Below, piece by piece: positions 46,739-58,135 of a DNA stretch of 64,000 nt. The DNA comes from Coptis chinensis (taxonomy: Eukaryota; Streptophyta; Magnoliopsida; Ranunculales; Ranunculaceae). Numbering within the stretch: position 1 is the first letter of the stretch; each line of letters starts with the position of its first letter. Under the pieces are notes generated by a model. That model was given only the letters and a program-made list of their open reading frames with translations, searched no databases and was not told the DNA's origin. The position numbers and the translations under genes are program-made. The stretch is from NCBI GenBank assembly GCA_015680905.1, contig CM027379.1, positions 32,382,501 to 32,446,500 on the forward strand. The letters run 5' to 3'.

Positions 46739-47083
46739 TGTAGTGGCAGGATGCATCAATGGAATAGGAATAGTGAGTTGGGCCGAATCAGCGTAACTTC
46801 GAAGTCCGCGGTCCACCAGATCGAGCTGACAGCATGGGGTCACAGTACGGAAACCCTACACATGGAGCTAAGAGGACCGCGAGATGGAGGGACAGGTGGA
46901 GGGCCATGATGGATGGAAAGAAAGGTATAAAGGGTAATAGTGGGGAAAAGAGAAAAAGAGGAGGAGGCGGATTCATTAACCAAAGAGGAGAGAGACCTAA
47001 GAGAGGGGGGTGAGTGAGAGGGCGGAAGGAGGGAATAGGTGTAAGGGTTAGGGAATAGGCTCATAAGAGAAAGGGTTGTAACA
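46739..47083 (+). repeat. Tat-3 3' LTR
   Basis: 345 bp direct repeat of 37861-38209, followed by GCCCA. Confidence 0.93.
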
Positions 47084-48584
47084 GCCCAACAACTAACTAG
47101 TGTTTAGGCCCAAGCCCAATTGACCAAACAGGTTATCTTCCTCCCTCACCAACAACCTCTCCTTCACCACTTCCACCGATCAACCACCATCAACCACCCA
47201 CATTTGGCCCCTCAAAACCTAGCGGTTTTAACCCTCATAAAAACCCCCATCTATCGATACCATCATAACCCGATTCCCCTTACATCGAAACTCAACCCCC
47301 GACCGTCATTGACGAGTTTTTAAGCTCCCAATAGCCCTCCTCCCAACGTCAAAACACATATCCGACACTTCCCAACAACAACTAATCCTAAATCAATCTT
47401 AACCACGACAATAAGAGTTCAACCCACCTCAATTCGGGCAGGCGACGCCATGAAAAACCTGTTTCACAGCTTCAACAGCCCCCACCAAATTTCAATCCCG
47501 ATAGCACCCAATCCAACCTCAACAACCAATAATATATCCAACTAACACACCACATATTAAACACAATACAAGTTTAAAAAGTATACATAGACGATCTCTG
47601 TAACGCCCGTATTTAAAATACGTATTTATTTATTTATTTATTTAATTATTTATATAAAATTTGATTGGGGGATTGGATTTTGGGATATGTGGGCCTGGTT
47701 TCTGGGCCCGAGTCTGTGTTGGGCTTGGGTTTCAAACCCAAGTATATAATCACATTGTTCTAGAGAATAGGGTTTTTAGAGAATAAAAAAATAATAAAAA
47801 TGGAGGCAGATAGGAACTCGTTGGCTGGAGGGTGGAGCGCGACGACTCGGACTCAGAGAAATTCGTAGGAGCTGTTAATACCGGTGAGTAGTTAGTTTTT
47901 CTACTTCACCGTGATACGTAAAACAGCTTTTCTTGCTCTCATGTTTTCACTCAATTTGTTACTGCTCATTATCTTTGGCGTCCTGTTGAACTGTTAAACT
48001 AGGTAAGGTTAGTATACCATTTTGCGTAGTTATTAAACTGTCAAAACTATGAAGGGGCTGTTAAGGGCGGTGCCCACGCCCAAACTAACCTTTGTATTGA
48101 ACTCGTTTTACTGTTGTGCGTGGGTTGTTTTTGTTTTGGTCGATGTCGGGAGTTTAGAGAATGGACGTCGGGATTGAAATGGGTGGTTGAACTATCGGTG
48201 GTAGTGGGGAGTTTGGGTGTTGATTGAAACTTCAAGGACGCGAGAATGGCGGTGACCGAACCGGTGGTTGGGCTGTTTTTTTTGGGTTTAATTGGAGTGT
48301 GGGGCTATATGTTAGACTAGTGTATAGTTGATTGTAGTGTGTGGGGTTGTCAAAGGAGGGTTGTCAAAGCTCAGAGAGAAGCCATTAATGGCGGCGGGAA
48401 TTTGTCTTAGATCTAGTTTGGTCGAGATGTTGTATTCACGAATTGAGGATTTCATGTTTGTTAAAGTGGTGGGGGTTTGCACCCTCTTCATTTTCAGTTG
48501 GTTTGTTTGGGGTGGTGTGTGAAGGTTTTGTGGTGGCCGGTTTTGGTGGTTGGAGGAAGAGAAGCCTGGAGAAGATGAACTAGT

Positions 48585-48790
48585 AGCCGATTTGGGCTTT
48601 GGGCCTTGGGCCAAAGCCTTTAGGTTTGTTAGTTGGGCCGGAGTTAAGTTAGTTGGGTTTGGGCCGGTTTAGATTAAGTTGGTTAGGCCAAAAAAACTAA
48701 CTAGATTTCTTGGGCCAGTTTCATTAGTGTGTTGGGCCAGTTTTGATTAAGTGTTGGGCCATTTTCAGTTTAGTCTTTGGGCCCAAGATT
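48585..48790 (+). promoter_or_regulatory. TGGGCC array in LTR-T copy 3
   Basis: TTGGGCC words at about 25-40 bp spacing, inverted counterpart of the blocks in copies 1 and 2. Confidence 0.5.
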
Positions 48791-49123
48791 AGTTTAGTTT
48801 GTTATGGGGCGGTTTCATTTTAGTGGTTTGTGGGCGAACCAATTAAGGTTTTGGGCGGTTTAAGTTTCATTTTTTCGTTAGCAGGGGTCGAACCCAATTA
48901 GCTTTCTTTGGACCGGTTTTTCTGTTTTTGTTTTGAGCTTGGTCCATATGTTTTAAAGTGGGTCAGGTTGATTCACTAGGCCAGTGTAGACTTTTGGGCC
49001 CGGGTTCTAAGGTTTGGGCTTGGCCAGTTGGGTCCGAACCATTTCCTTGGTCATGAGCCCATGAGCCATGCAAATTGCCCTCAGCCATGAACAATGGCTA
49101 TGATCCTGAACCTGTCGAACATG

Positions 49124-49285
49124 GAAACGACAGTTTGACTTTGACAATGACGTGTTGACTTTGACCGTTGACCATTGACTGTTGACTTTGACCTTTGACT
49201 TTAACAATGACGTGTTGACTGTGACAATGACGTGTTGACTTTGACTTTGACCGTTGACCGTTGACTGTGGAATGTTGACTTTTTC
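49124..49285 (+). promoter_or_regulatory. Dense TTGAC (W-box-like) cluster
   Basis: About 16 TTGAC cores in 160 bp by hand count, many as TTGACT or TTGACC, in arrays of GTTGACTTTGACC type. TTGAC(C/T) is the WRKY-factor core. Copies 1 (about 11495-11565) and 2 (about 37618-37650) have shorter versions. Binding is inference. Confidence 0.55.
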
Positions 49286-52200
49286 CAGTTTTTCTCCTAT
49301 TTAAGAATATGGACAACTATAGTAATAAAATATTGTCGAAAATTATATAACGTTGTTTGTCATTATCTAATTAAGATTTGACGTGAGTAGTGTGTAAAGT
49401 ATATATATATTGGGCTTTGATTGTGGACTGTTGACTGTTTAATTGTGTTATGTTTTTATATATTAAATTGTATGGACAAATCAAATGCTAAAATGTTGTA
49501 GAAGCTTGTATAAATTTGGTTGTCAGTATCTAGGAAAGATTTGACGTTGATGCGGTGTATATTTTGACACGTGACGAGATAGAAACTTTAGGAGATATAA
49601 TATTCTTAAAACGCTATAAAAAATGTATGCGATACGTTTGAAACAATTGTGACACTATGTAATATGTGGGATATATATATTGAATGCAATAGTTTTGGAG
49701 ACATAGATTTATATAAACACTCTATTATTATATGTGTGAGATGCTACTATGAGGTAGTATAGTATTGGTGAATATTTTCCCACGGGAGTGTGGCGTAGTG
49801 CAATAATATATTGGCACGTGAAAGAATGAAAGTGGTTATGAGATATAATGGAGATATTTGTAAATATTGTGGCTTAATGCAATAAGGTAATTGACCTGCA
49901 CATGATATAATGGAATGATTCTAAGATATAAATGTATGACACTTGAATAAATTACGTAACGAAAATCCTAGAACCTAGCTACCACAACTCATGTGATTTG
50001 GCCCTTCTGGCGTTTCAGTGAATCTGAATGGCCTTCGGGCGGTAAGTAATGTGATTGGCCCTTCCGGCGTTTCAGTTGAATCTGAATGGCCCCTTCTAAG
50101 CGTAGCCGAATAATGGCTTGATTATTCCGTTTGCAAAATAGAGCGAGGACGACGCGATATTTTTATGCCGAATAGTGGCGATTATTTGCATAATGGCTTC
50201 CGTGTGAGGGTTACGGTGTCGCGGCATCCCGCCGTGGTAGTTACACACGGAGTGGTTCATTATGTAAAGGGAGGCATGTGGATGTACATGTTCGGTTGGG
50301 AAAGCGATTGTGGTAGCCGGGGGAAACTAGGTAAGACATAGATCTGACGTGAATTTTAGGGACACACAAAGAAAGCCTTAATTAATATAATTATGGTAAT
50401 ATGTTGGTTAATGATATATCGTTAGATAGATAATTGTATATGCTTGGCTGGTTATAGTTTAGTTAGAACCTAAGGCGCCTCGTGGAGGAACTAAATGCCT
50501 TTTTATTATGCGTATGGGTTGTTGTGTGGTTAGTGGGAAGTTAAGGCGCCTCCGTGGAGGAACTACCTGCCTTAATTATTGTACTTAAGGATGATGTATT
50601 AGTTGTTGAAAGTTAAGGTGCCTCGGGGAAGGAACTAACTGCCTTATGGATTGTGTATGTATATGTATAAGTATATGTTGTATTTTAGAGCTACTCACAC
50701 CAGCATTTTTATAATGCTGACCCGATTTGCATGTTTGCTTATCGGATGTGTTCATTAAATGAACATAGTTGATAAGTCTTGACAGGTTTAGTGTTGAAGA
50801 AGATTAGTTGCTGCTCGTGGTTTACATTAGCGTCGCATTTCAAGATAGGTTTTGTTTTCCTTTGAGGTGATATAGATTTTCAGTTGATATAAGGTTATTT
50901 GCATTTTCATTTGTTAATTTTTGTAATGAAGAGGACTTTTGTTAATTTGAAATTTTTATTGGTTTTTAAATTATCCGCATATTTAAACTGTTTATGGGTT
51001 TTTGGAAGTGGAAAGTGCGTCACACCTCGGAGATCGAAGAGTCGAGAACAAATAATGTTTTTCCGAATTCTATCGAAATTCGGGGTGTGACAATCTCTCT
51101 GTCTCGCGCCGCCATTAACGCTTCTTCGAGCTTCGCCAACACAATAATTTTTTTCAATAATTAAGAACAACGAACCATATATAACAGAAATCAGTTTAAC
51201 AATAACGACACAGGACGAAGAAGAATGAACAGTAAAAATAAGTGAAAACATTGAACAGTAAGCCTGTTTCTGTATACACGTGAAGTAGAAAAAACTAACT
51301 ACTCACCTGTATCGCGAAAAAGAAATATAGAAGAAAACTACGCGAGAACCAATCCCAAGCTAGCTCGCACAATCCCTCATAGTCCGAATCGTTGCGCTCC
51401 AACTCTCTAGCAATCGAGCTGCCTCCACTTTATTTTATTTTAATCTAAAAACCCTATTCTCTGGAAAAATATTAATAAATACATATTACAAATACGGGCG
51501 TTACATTTGCATCCAATTTCTAATTTCCTGTTAATTGTTCTTTGAAGTCAGTTCAATACATTTGCATCCAGTTTCTGATTTTCCTTTAATTATTATGTGA
51601 TATTAGTTTAATGCATTTGCATCCAGTTTCTGATTTCTCATTTATTATTATTTGATATGGTTGCATTTGCATCTAGTTTTCGATTTCCCGTTAATTATTG
51701 TTTGAGGTTAGTTCAATGAATTTGCATCTAGTTTCTAATTTTCCGTTAATTATTTCTTGAGGTTAGTTCAATGCATTTGCATCTAGTTTATTTTTTTAGA
51801 TTAGTTTAGTGTGGCTGCATCCGGTTTCCGATTTCCCGTTAATTATTCTTTAAAGATTAGTTCAACGCATTTGCATCATGTTTCCAATTTATAATTAATT
51901 TTTCTTTGAGGTTAGTTCAATGCAGCTGCATCAGTTTCCGATTTCCCGTTAATTTAATCTTTGAAGGTTAGTTCAATTCATTTGCATCCAGTTTCTGATT
52001 TCGCGACAAATATTTTTTAATATTAGTTTAATGTATTTGCATCCAACTTTTGATTTCTCATTAATTATTCTTTGAGGTTAGTTTAATGCTGTTGTATCCA
52101 TATTCCAATTTTCTATTAATTACTTTTTATGATTAGTTTAATGATTGTATTTGCATCCAGTTTTTGATTTCCCGTTAAATATTATTTGAGGTTAATTCGA

Positions 52201-52310
52201 TGCATTTGTATCCGATTTTGATTCCCATTAATTGTTCTTTGGCGTTAGTTTCATTCAGTATTATATATATTTTAAAATATTTGTCATTATTGCTTTGCCG
52301 TTATTTTTTT

Positions 52311-53370
52311 TTCTATATTAATTATATATATATTTTGGATATTTAATTATATAATTTTATATAATTATATAAATTTAATTATATATATATTCTATAATTT
52401 AATTATTAATTCTATATTTTAAACTATATATAATTTTCCACATGTAATTTGTTTTGTTTTGGTATATAATTTATTTAATCCCAATGTCCACTTTAATTAA
52501 TTTATTCATATTCATAAATTTAATTGGAATATGTCGTAATTATTGTGGCTAGAATTGTGATTTTTGGAATCCTTAACTAAGAATAAATGTCTAAATCCCA
52601 CCGTGGATGGTGCATCAAATCGAAAGGGTTTTAGGAAAATCGTTTTCGATGGAAACTATTGTTTTTAGCAATTTAGTTTTTTGTCTCATATATTTTTTTT
52701 TTCGGAATTAGCTAAATTGTTTAAGAAAAGTTGAAAACTCTGTGAAACTCTAGATGAGATTGTTTTTTCATAATTAACTATAGTGTTTAGGAAAAGTTAG
52801 AGACTCGATCCGTGAAACTCTAGATGGGATTGTTTTCTTATTTATATCATACTTTTCTATAGTTAGTAATAGAGTTTAGAAAAAACTGGAGTCTCTGTGA
52901 GTGCTCCCAAAAATAGATTAGTGAAGATATATCTATAATATATATCTAAGGAATTGAAATATGTCGTAATTATTGTGGCCATAATTGTGATTTTTAGAAT
53001 CCTTAACTATGAACAAATGTCTAAATCCCACAGTTGATAGTGCATCAAATCGAAAGGGTTTTAGGAAAATTGTTTTTAGTGGAAACTATTGTTTTTAGCA
53101 ATTTAGTTTTTTGTCTCCTATTTTTTTTTTCGTAATTAGCTATATTGTTTAGGAAAAATTGAAGACTGTGAAACTCTAGATGAAATTGTTTTTTTTTCGT
53201 AATTAGTTATAGTGTTTAGGAAAAATTAGAGACTCTGTAAAACTCTAGATGGGAATTTTTTCCTTATTTAATTTATATCATATTTTTTTATAATTAATAA
53301 TAGAGTTTAGAAAAAATTGGAGTCTTTGCGATTGCACCCAAAAATAGATTGGTGACGGGTTAACTATAAT
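52311..53370 (+). repeat. Spacer with ~430-bp tandem duplication
   Basis: After AT-rich DNA to about 52520, two tandem copies follow: about 52522-52950 and 52951-53370. Each has ATATGTCGTAATTATTGTGG, TGCATCAAATCGAAAGGG and TAGAGTTTAGAAAAAA. The end of the second copy is split by the Helitron and resumes at 58215 with TATATATCTAAG. No gene. Confidence 0.88.
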
Positions 53371-53614
53371 CTACTATCTATATACTAAAGCAGAGACCTC
53401 TAATTGAGGATTTTCTCTTTCCTATGTGGCACTCTAATATAAGAGAGTTAGTTTTTTCTCTCTCCACACTCTAATATGAAAAATAGTCTTTTCTAATAGC
53501 CTACAATCTCACATACATAGAACCTCTTAGAAGAGTTTGAGTGCATTTCTAATTATTATATTTGGAGAGTTTGAGTGTATTTCCAATTCTTACATATTTG
53601 ATCAAATAAAAAAA

Positions 53615-54201
53615 ATTACTAAAAAATAGGTGATTTGTAAAAAGTAATTTCCTATTATGAATCAAACAATTTTAGTGTTCCAATTCTTATATATTTGATC
53701 AAAAAAAAAAAAAAAAAAAAAAAAAAAAGAAGAAGGATAATTTGTATAATTTCTTATTACAAATCATACAATTTTAGTGTCTATGATAAAACACTGACTT
53801 ATTTCGAATATATTCTTAACACGGCCTCAAAACATAGTTAAAAACAATTATACAAAAAATAACATCACAAAATATATAATAGAAAATGAAAAAAAAAAAT
53901 AACGTCAAAGCAATAATGACAAATATTTTTAAAAATTGCTAAAAAATAGGTAATTTGTAAAGGTAATTTTCTATTACTTAATCAAACACTTTTTAGTGTT
54001 CCAATTCTTATATATTTGATCAAATAAAAAATTGCTAAAAAATATGTAATTTGTATAAACTAATTCCTACTACAAATCATACAATTTTAGTGTCTATGAT
54101 AAAACACCGACTTATTTCGAATATATCATTAACACGGCCTCAAAACATAGTTAAAAACAATTATACAAAAAATAACATTACAAAATATATAATAGAAAAT
54201 G

Positions 54202-54246
<45 letters not shown>

Positions 54247-54260
54247 GCAAACCAATAATG
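53615..54260 (+). repeat. ~322-bp direct duplication in Helitron-1
   Basis: TAGTGTTCCAATTCTTATAT recurs at 53672 and 53994, with CACGGCCTCAAAACATAG following in both. A-runs at about 53701-53728 and 54200-54243 differ in length. Confidence 0.82.
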
Positions 54261-57200
54261 ACAAATATTTTAAAATATATATAATATTGAATGAAACTAA
54301 CGTAAAAAAACAATTAATGGGGAACCGAAAACTGGATGCAAATGTATCGAACTAACCTCAAATAATATTTAACGAAAAATTAAAAATTGGATGCAAATGC
54401 AAACATTAAACTAATCTTAAAAAGTAATTAATAGAAAATTGGAATATATATAGATACAACTGTATTAAACTAACCTCAAAGAATAATTAACGGAAAATCA
54501 AAACTTGGATGCAAATACATCAAACTAACATAAAAAAATAATTGTCGGCAAATTTTGGATGCAAATACATTGAGCTAACCATCAAAGATTAAATTAATAG
54601 GAAATCGAAACCTGGATGCATGCAATTGCATTGAATTAACATCAAAGAAAAATTAATTATTAATTGGAAGCATGATGCAAATGCGTGGAACTAATATTAA
54701 AAAAGAATTAATGGGAAATCGGAAACCGGATAGAATCGCAGATTGAACTAATCTCAAAAATAAAACTGGATGCAAATGCATTGAACTAACCTCAAGAAAT
54801 AATTAATGGAAAATAGAAAACTGGATGCAAATTCATTGAACTAATCTCAAACAATAATTAATGAAAAATCGAAACTAGATGCAAATGTAACTTTATCAAA
54901 TAATAAAGCGAAATCAAACCGGATGCAAATGCATTAAACTAATCTCACAAAATAATTTTGGGAAATCATAAACTGGATGCAAATGCATTGAACTGACCTC
55001 AAATAACAATTAACAGGGAATTGGAAATTGGATGCAAATGTATTGAACTAATCGAAAAGAATAATTAACGAGAAATCGAACCTGGATGCAATCGTATTGA
55101 ACTAACCTCAAAATATAAATAACGGAAAATCAGAACCTGGATACAAATGCATTTAACTAACCTCAAAACATAGTTGGGTTATATGTTGTGGGAATGTCTC
55201 GATAAGTATAGTTTTGCATTTAAAATGATGTTTACCTTATCTCTTTCCGTATGATTGGGAACTCTTTGCTATTCAAGTAGCTACAATATATATGAACTTC
55301 ACCTTATTAGGTAATCTCACAAAACTTCAATCAAACTTCTATTATTAAATAACAAAATGAAGTTGAAGGGTTTTATTAAAGGTACATGAGTTATTTTTTT
55401 TTAATGGAGAATGAGGTTTTCACGTTATAAGAAATTTGGTTGAGTGATCAATATAATATTAATATATAATAGTTTTGTATATTTGACCGTTCGTAGATAA
55501 TCTTTGAATATTCTACATAGTAAGTCATGCATAATTTAAAGAATAATTAATGGAAAATCGGGAACTGGATAATCTTCAATGATCCCACATAATAAATCAA
55601 ACATAATTTACTTTTTATGTCATGTTTGCAAGGACACTGAGATGGATTTTTAGAAGTTGGTATTATACACCACATTGGATAATTAAAAGGAAATGGAAAT
55701 TGGATCCAAATGCATAACCGAGCTCAAAAGAGTAATTAACGAGAAATTGGAAACTTTATGCAAATGCAATAAACTAAACTAAAAACTAATTAACTAGAAA
55801 TTGTTTGGGTGCAATTGCATTAAACTAACGCCGATAATAACTAAAGGGAAATTAGAAATTGTATGCAAATCTTTAAAAATATTTAACGGAAAATCGAAAC
55901 GGTATCCAAATACATCAAACAAACCTCGATAATAATTAATGGGCCGAGAAATCGAAACCTGGATGCAAATGCATTGAACTAAACTCAAAAATAATTAACA
56001 TTAAATAAAAACCGAATGCAACCGCATTAAACTAACCTCATAGAATAATTGGTGGGAAATCGAAACTAAATGCAAATGCATTGAAATAATCTTAAAAAAT
56101 AATTAACGGGAAATAAAAAACCAGATATAATTGCATTGAACTAATCTCAAAGCATAAATAATCAGAGACTAGATGCAGATGTATTGAACTAATCTTAAAG
56201 AGTTATTAACGGAAATCGAAAACTAGATCCAAATGCAATGAACTAATCTCAAAGACTAATTAATCTAAACATTGAAAAATAGATGAAACTATTTTGAACT
56301 AACCTAAATGAATAATTATCGGAAATTATAAATTTGATGTAATCGCATTGAACTAACCTCAAAAAATAATTAACGGAAATCGAAAACTTGATGCAAATGC
56401 ATTGAACTAACCTCAAAGAACAATTAACATAAATTCGAAATTGGATGCAATCGCATTAAACTAACCTCAAAGAATAATTAACAATGAAAACAAAAAAACT
56501 AGATGCAACGCATTAAACTAAAATAAGATATTAACTAACGGAAATCAGAAATTGGATGCAAATGCATTGAAATATCATAAAAAATAGTTAACTGAAATCG
56601 AAAGTCGGATGTAACTGCATCATTAATCGACCTCAAAGCATAAATGTCCGCTTTTTAGCCTTCTCACATGAGTAATTACGAGTAATTAGGAACCCAAAAT
56701 GAAAGTGAGTTTAAAAACAGACTTTACATGTATGCAAACTGTGATAGAAATTGTAAACTATCGAACTAACTTATAAAAACAATTAATAGGAAATCAGAAA
56801 CTGGATGCAGATGTATTGAACTAACCTCAAAGAGTAATTAACGAGAGATTAGAACCTCGATGCAAATGCAATAAACTAATCTCAAATACTAATTAACGAA
56901 ACATCAAAAATTGGATGCAACTGTACTGAATTAACCATAATGAATAAGTAACGGGATATCATAAAATGGATGCAATTGCACTGAACTAACCTTAAATAAT
57001 AATTGATAGGAAATCGGAAACTTGATGCAACTGCATTGAACTAACCTCAAAGAATAATTAATGAGAATTTGGAAACTGGCTGCAACGTACTACATTAAAC
57101 TAACCTCAAAGAATAATTAATGGAAAATCATAAACTTGATGCAAATGCATTCAACTAATAACCCTAAAATATATTTGTATTATATGTAGGGGGAATAAAT

Positions 57201-57525
57201 GTCTCGACAAATATAGTTTTGCATTTTAAGTAGTGTTTATCATACTTCTTTTATTGTGATTGGGAATGCCTTGCTATTCAAGTAGCTTCAATATTATCTT
57301 CACCAAATTGGACATTCTCAAAAAGCTTCAATCAAACTTCTATTGTTAAAACTAGCAATGAAAAGAAGTCGATGAGTTTTATCAAGGTTTGATGCTTCCT
57401 TTTTATAGAGAGTGGTGCAAGAAATTTAATTGAGTAATTAATATAATTTTTATATCTCATAGCTATGCATAGTTGCTAATATTTTTTAGAATAATTTAAT
57501 ATAACGACACCCGTTCGTAGGACAC
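54235..57525 (-). repeat. Right arm of giant inverted repeat
   Basis: 3.3 kb without large insertions, reverse complement of the left arm. The inner end after the A-run reads CAATAATGACAAATATTTTA. Arrays lie at 54310-55170 and 55530-57170 with cores such as TGCATTGAACTAACC. The internal module is 55175-55500, the outer module 57175-57500, ending GGGTGTCGTTATA (minus strand) near 57500-57523. Confidence 0.82.
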
Positions 57526-57649
57526 GTTCATGTGATAAATTTTTTCAAGTGGGAGTAGTGTATTCTTTGAGGATATGGAAACAATCAATCTGTTTTAGTG
57601 ATTTGTACACATTAGTACGTAAGCTGAGCGGTGATGATTTACCGTTAAA

Positions 57650-58135
57650 TCACCATAAATCTAATAAAACTATTATACAAGCTAGATCGAGTTTAAGATA
57701 ATTTCATTTGAAAATTACGGATTAATATCCTAAACCACAAAGTGAAGAGGCTATCTCAATTTGATCCCTTAGTTTCCAAGTACTTATGTACCATAATCGC
57801 TTCTCGGCTATCTCAATTTGATCCCTTAGTTTCCAAGTACTTATGCACCATAATCGCTACTCATTAACGTATTTCGGTTTATTTTCAATAAAAAAATATA
57901 TTCGATCGAAAAATTTGTCGCTAAATCACCATAAATCTAAGAAAACTATTATACAGGCTAGATCGAGTTTAAGATAATTTTATTTGAAAATTATGGATTA
58001 ATATCCTAAACCATAAAGTGAAGATGCTATCTCAATTTGATCTCTTAGTTTCTAAGTACTTATGCACCATAATCGCTGCTCATTAACATATTTTGATTTA
58101 TTTTCAATAAAAATATATTCTGATTCGAAAATTTG
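57650..58135 (+). repeat. Direct repeats in the 3' part of Helitron-1
   Basis: GCTAGATCGAGTTTAAGATA occurs near 57682 and 57958, with ~200 bp of similar sequence after each. Inside the first copy a ~55-bp stretch starting GGCTATCTCAATTTGATCCC is doubled (57749-57860). Confidence 0.82.

Larger units (their letters stand above)
37861..47083 (+). mobile_element. Tat-3: complete Ty3/gypsy Tat-lineage retrotransposon with antisense gene
   Basis: A 9.2-kb element with short LTRs (37861-38209, 46739-47083), exact target duplication GCCCA (37856-37860, 47084-47088) and GC-rich coding DNA unlike the AT-rich surroundings. Order: LTR, PBS, gag, protease, RT, RNase H, second RNase H, integrase, then a minus-strand gene (44023-46202), purine tract and LTR. 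Several frameshifts and a changed protease site make it non-autonomous. Confidence 0.95.
47599..51092 (+). mobile_element. LTR-T copy 3: solo LTR inserted in copy 2
   Basis: 3494 bp, starts TGTAACGCCCGTATTT, ends AATTCGGGGTGTGACA; exact target duplication ATCTC (47594-47598, 51093-51097). It is the same family as its host copy 2 but in opposite orientation, so it is an independent insertion. There is no coding domain, PBS or second LTR. A TATATAA box lies at about 47743. It contains a TGGGCC array (48585-48790), a TTGAC cluster (49124-49285) and the shared GGAACTAA...GCGCC repeats (50470-50645). Confidence 0.88.
34986..51505 (-). mobile_element. LTR-T copy 2: solo LTR split by three insertions
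   Basis: Starts TGTCACACCCC at 34986 and ends GGGCGTTACA at 51505, with exact target duplication TTTGC (34981-34985, 51506-51510) inside the minisatellite. Its own sequence is 34986-36737, 37402-37860, 47084-47598 and 51093-51505, about 3.1 kb. It is interrupted by a hAT element, Tat-3 and LTR-T copy 3. It corresponds block by block to copy 1. Confidence 0.88.
27852..52310 (+). repeat. Left arm of giant inverted repeat, interrupted
   Basis: The visible arm is 27852-29811, 34464-34985 and about 51511-52310, about 3.3 kb in all. It matches in reverse the uninterrupted right arm 54235-57525. It starts GTCCTACCAAGGGGTG and is composed twice of a ~330-bp module (27880-28205 and 34464-34790) followed by an array of a ~55-bp minisatellite (28210-29760, and 34795-34985 plus 51511-52250). 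Insertions: a CACTA element and LTR-T copy 2. Confidence 0.82.

Noticed and set aside
54051..54284. Lys-rich small protein
   Set aside because: Product of a poly-A run in a duplicated AT-rich repeat.
27852..57525. A single foldback transposon with 3.3-kb terminal inverted repeats
   Set aside because: The right arm lies inside a Helitron whose ends are proven by the unoccupied duplicate, and no target duplication is seen at the outer ends of the arms.
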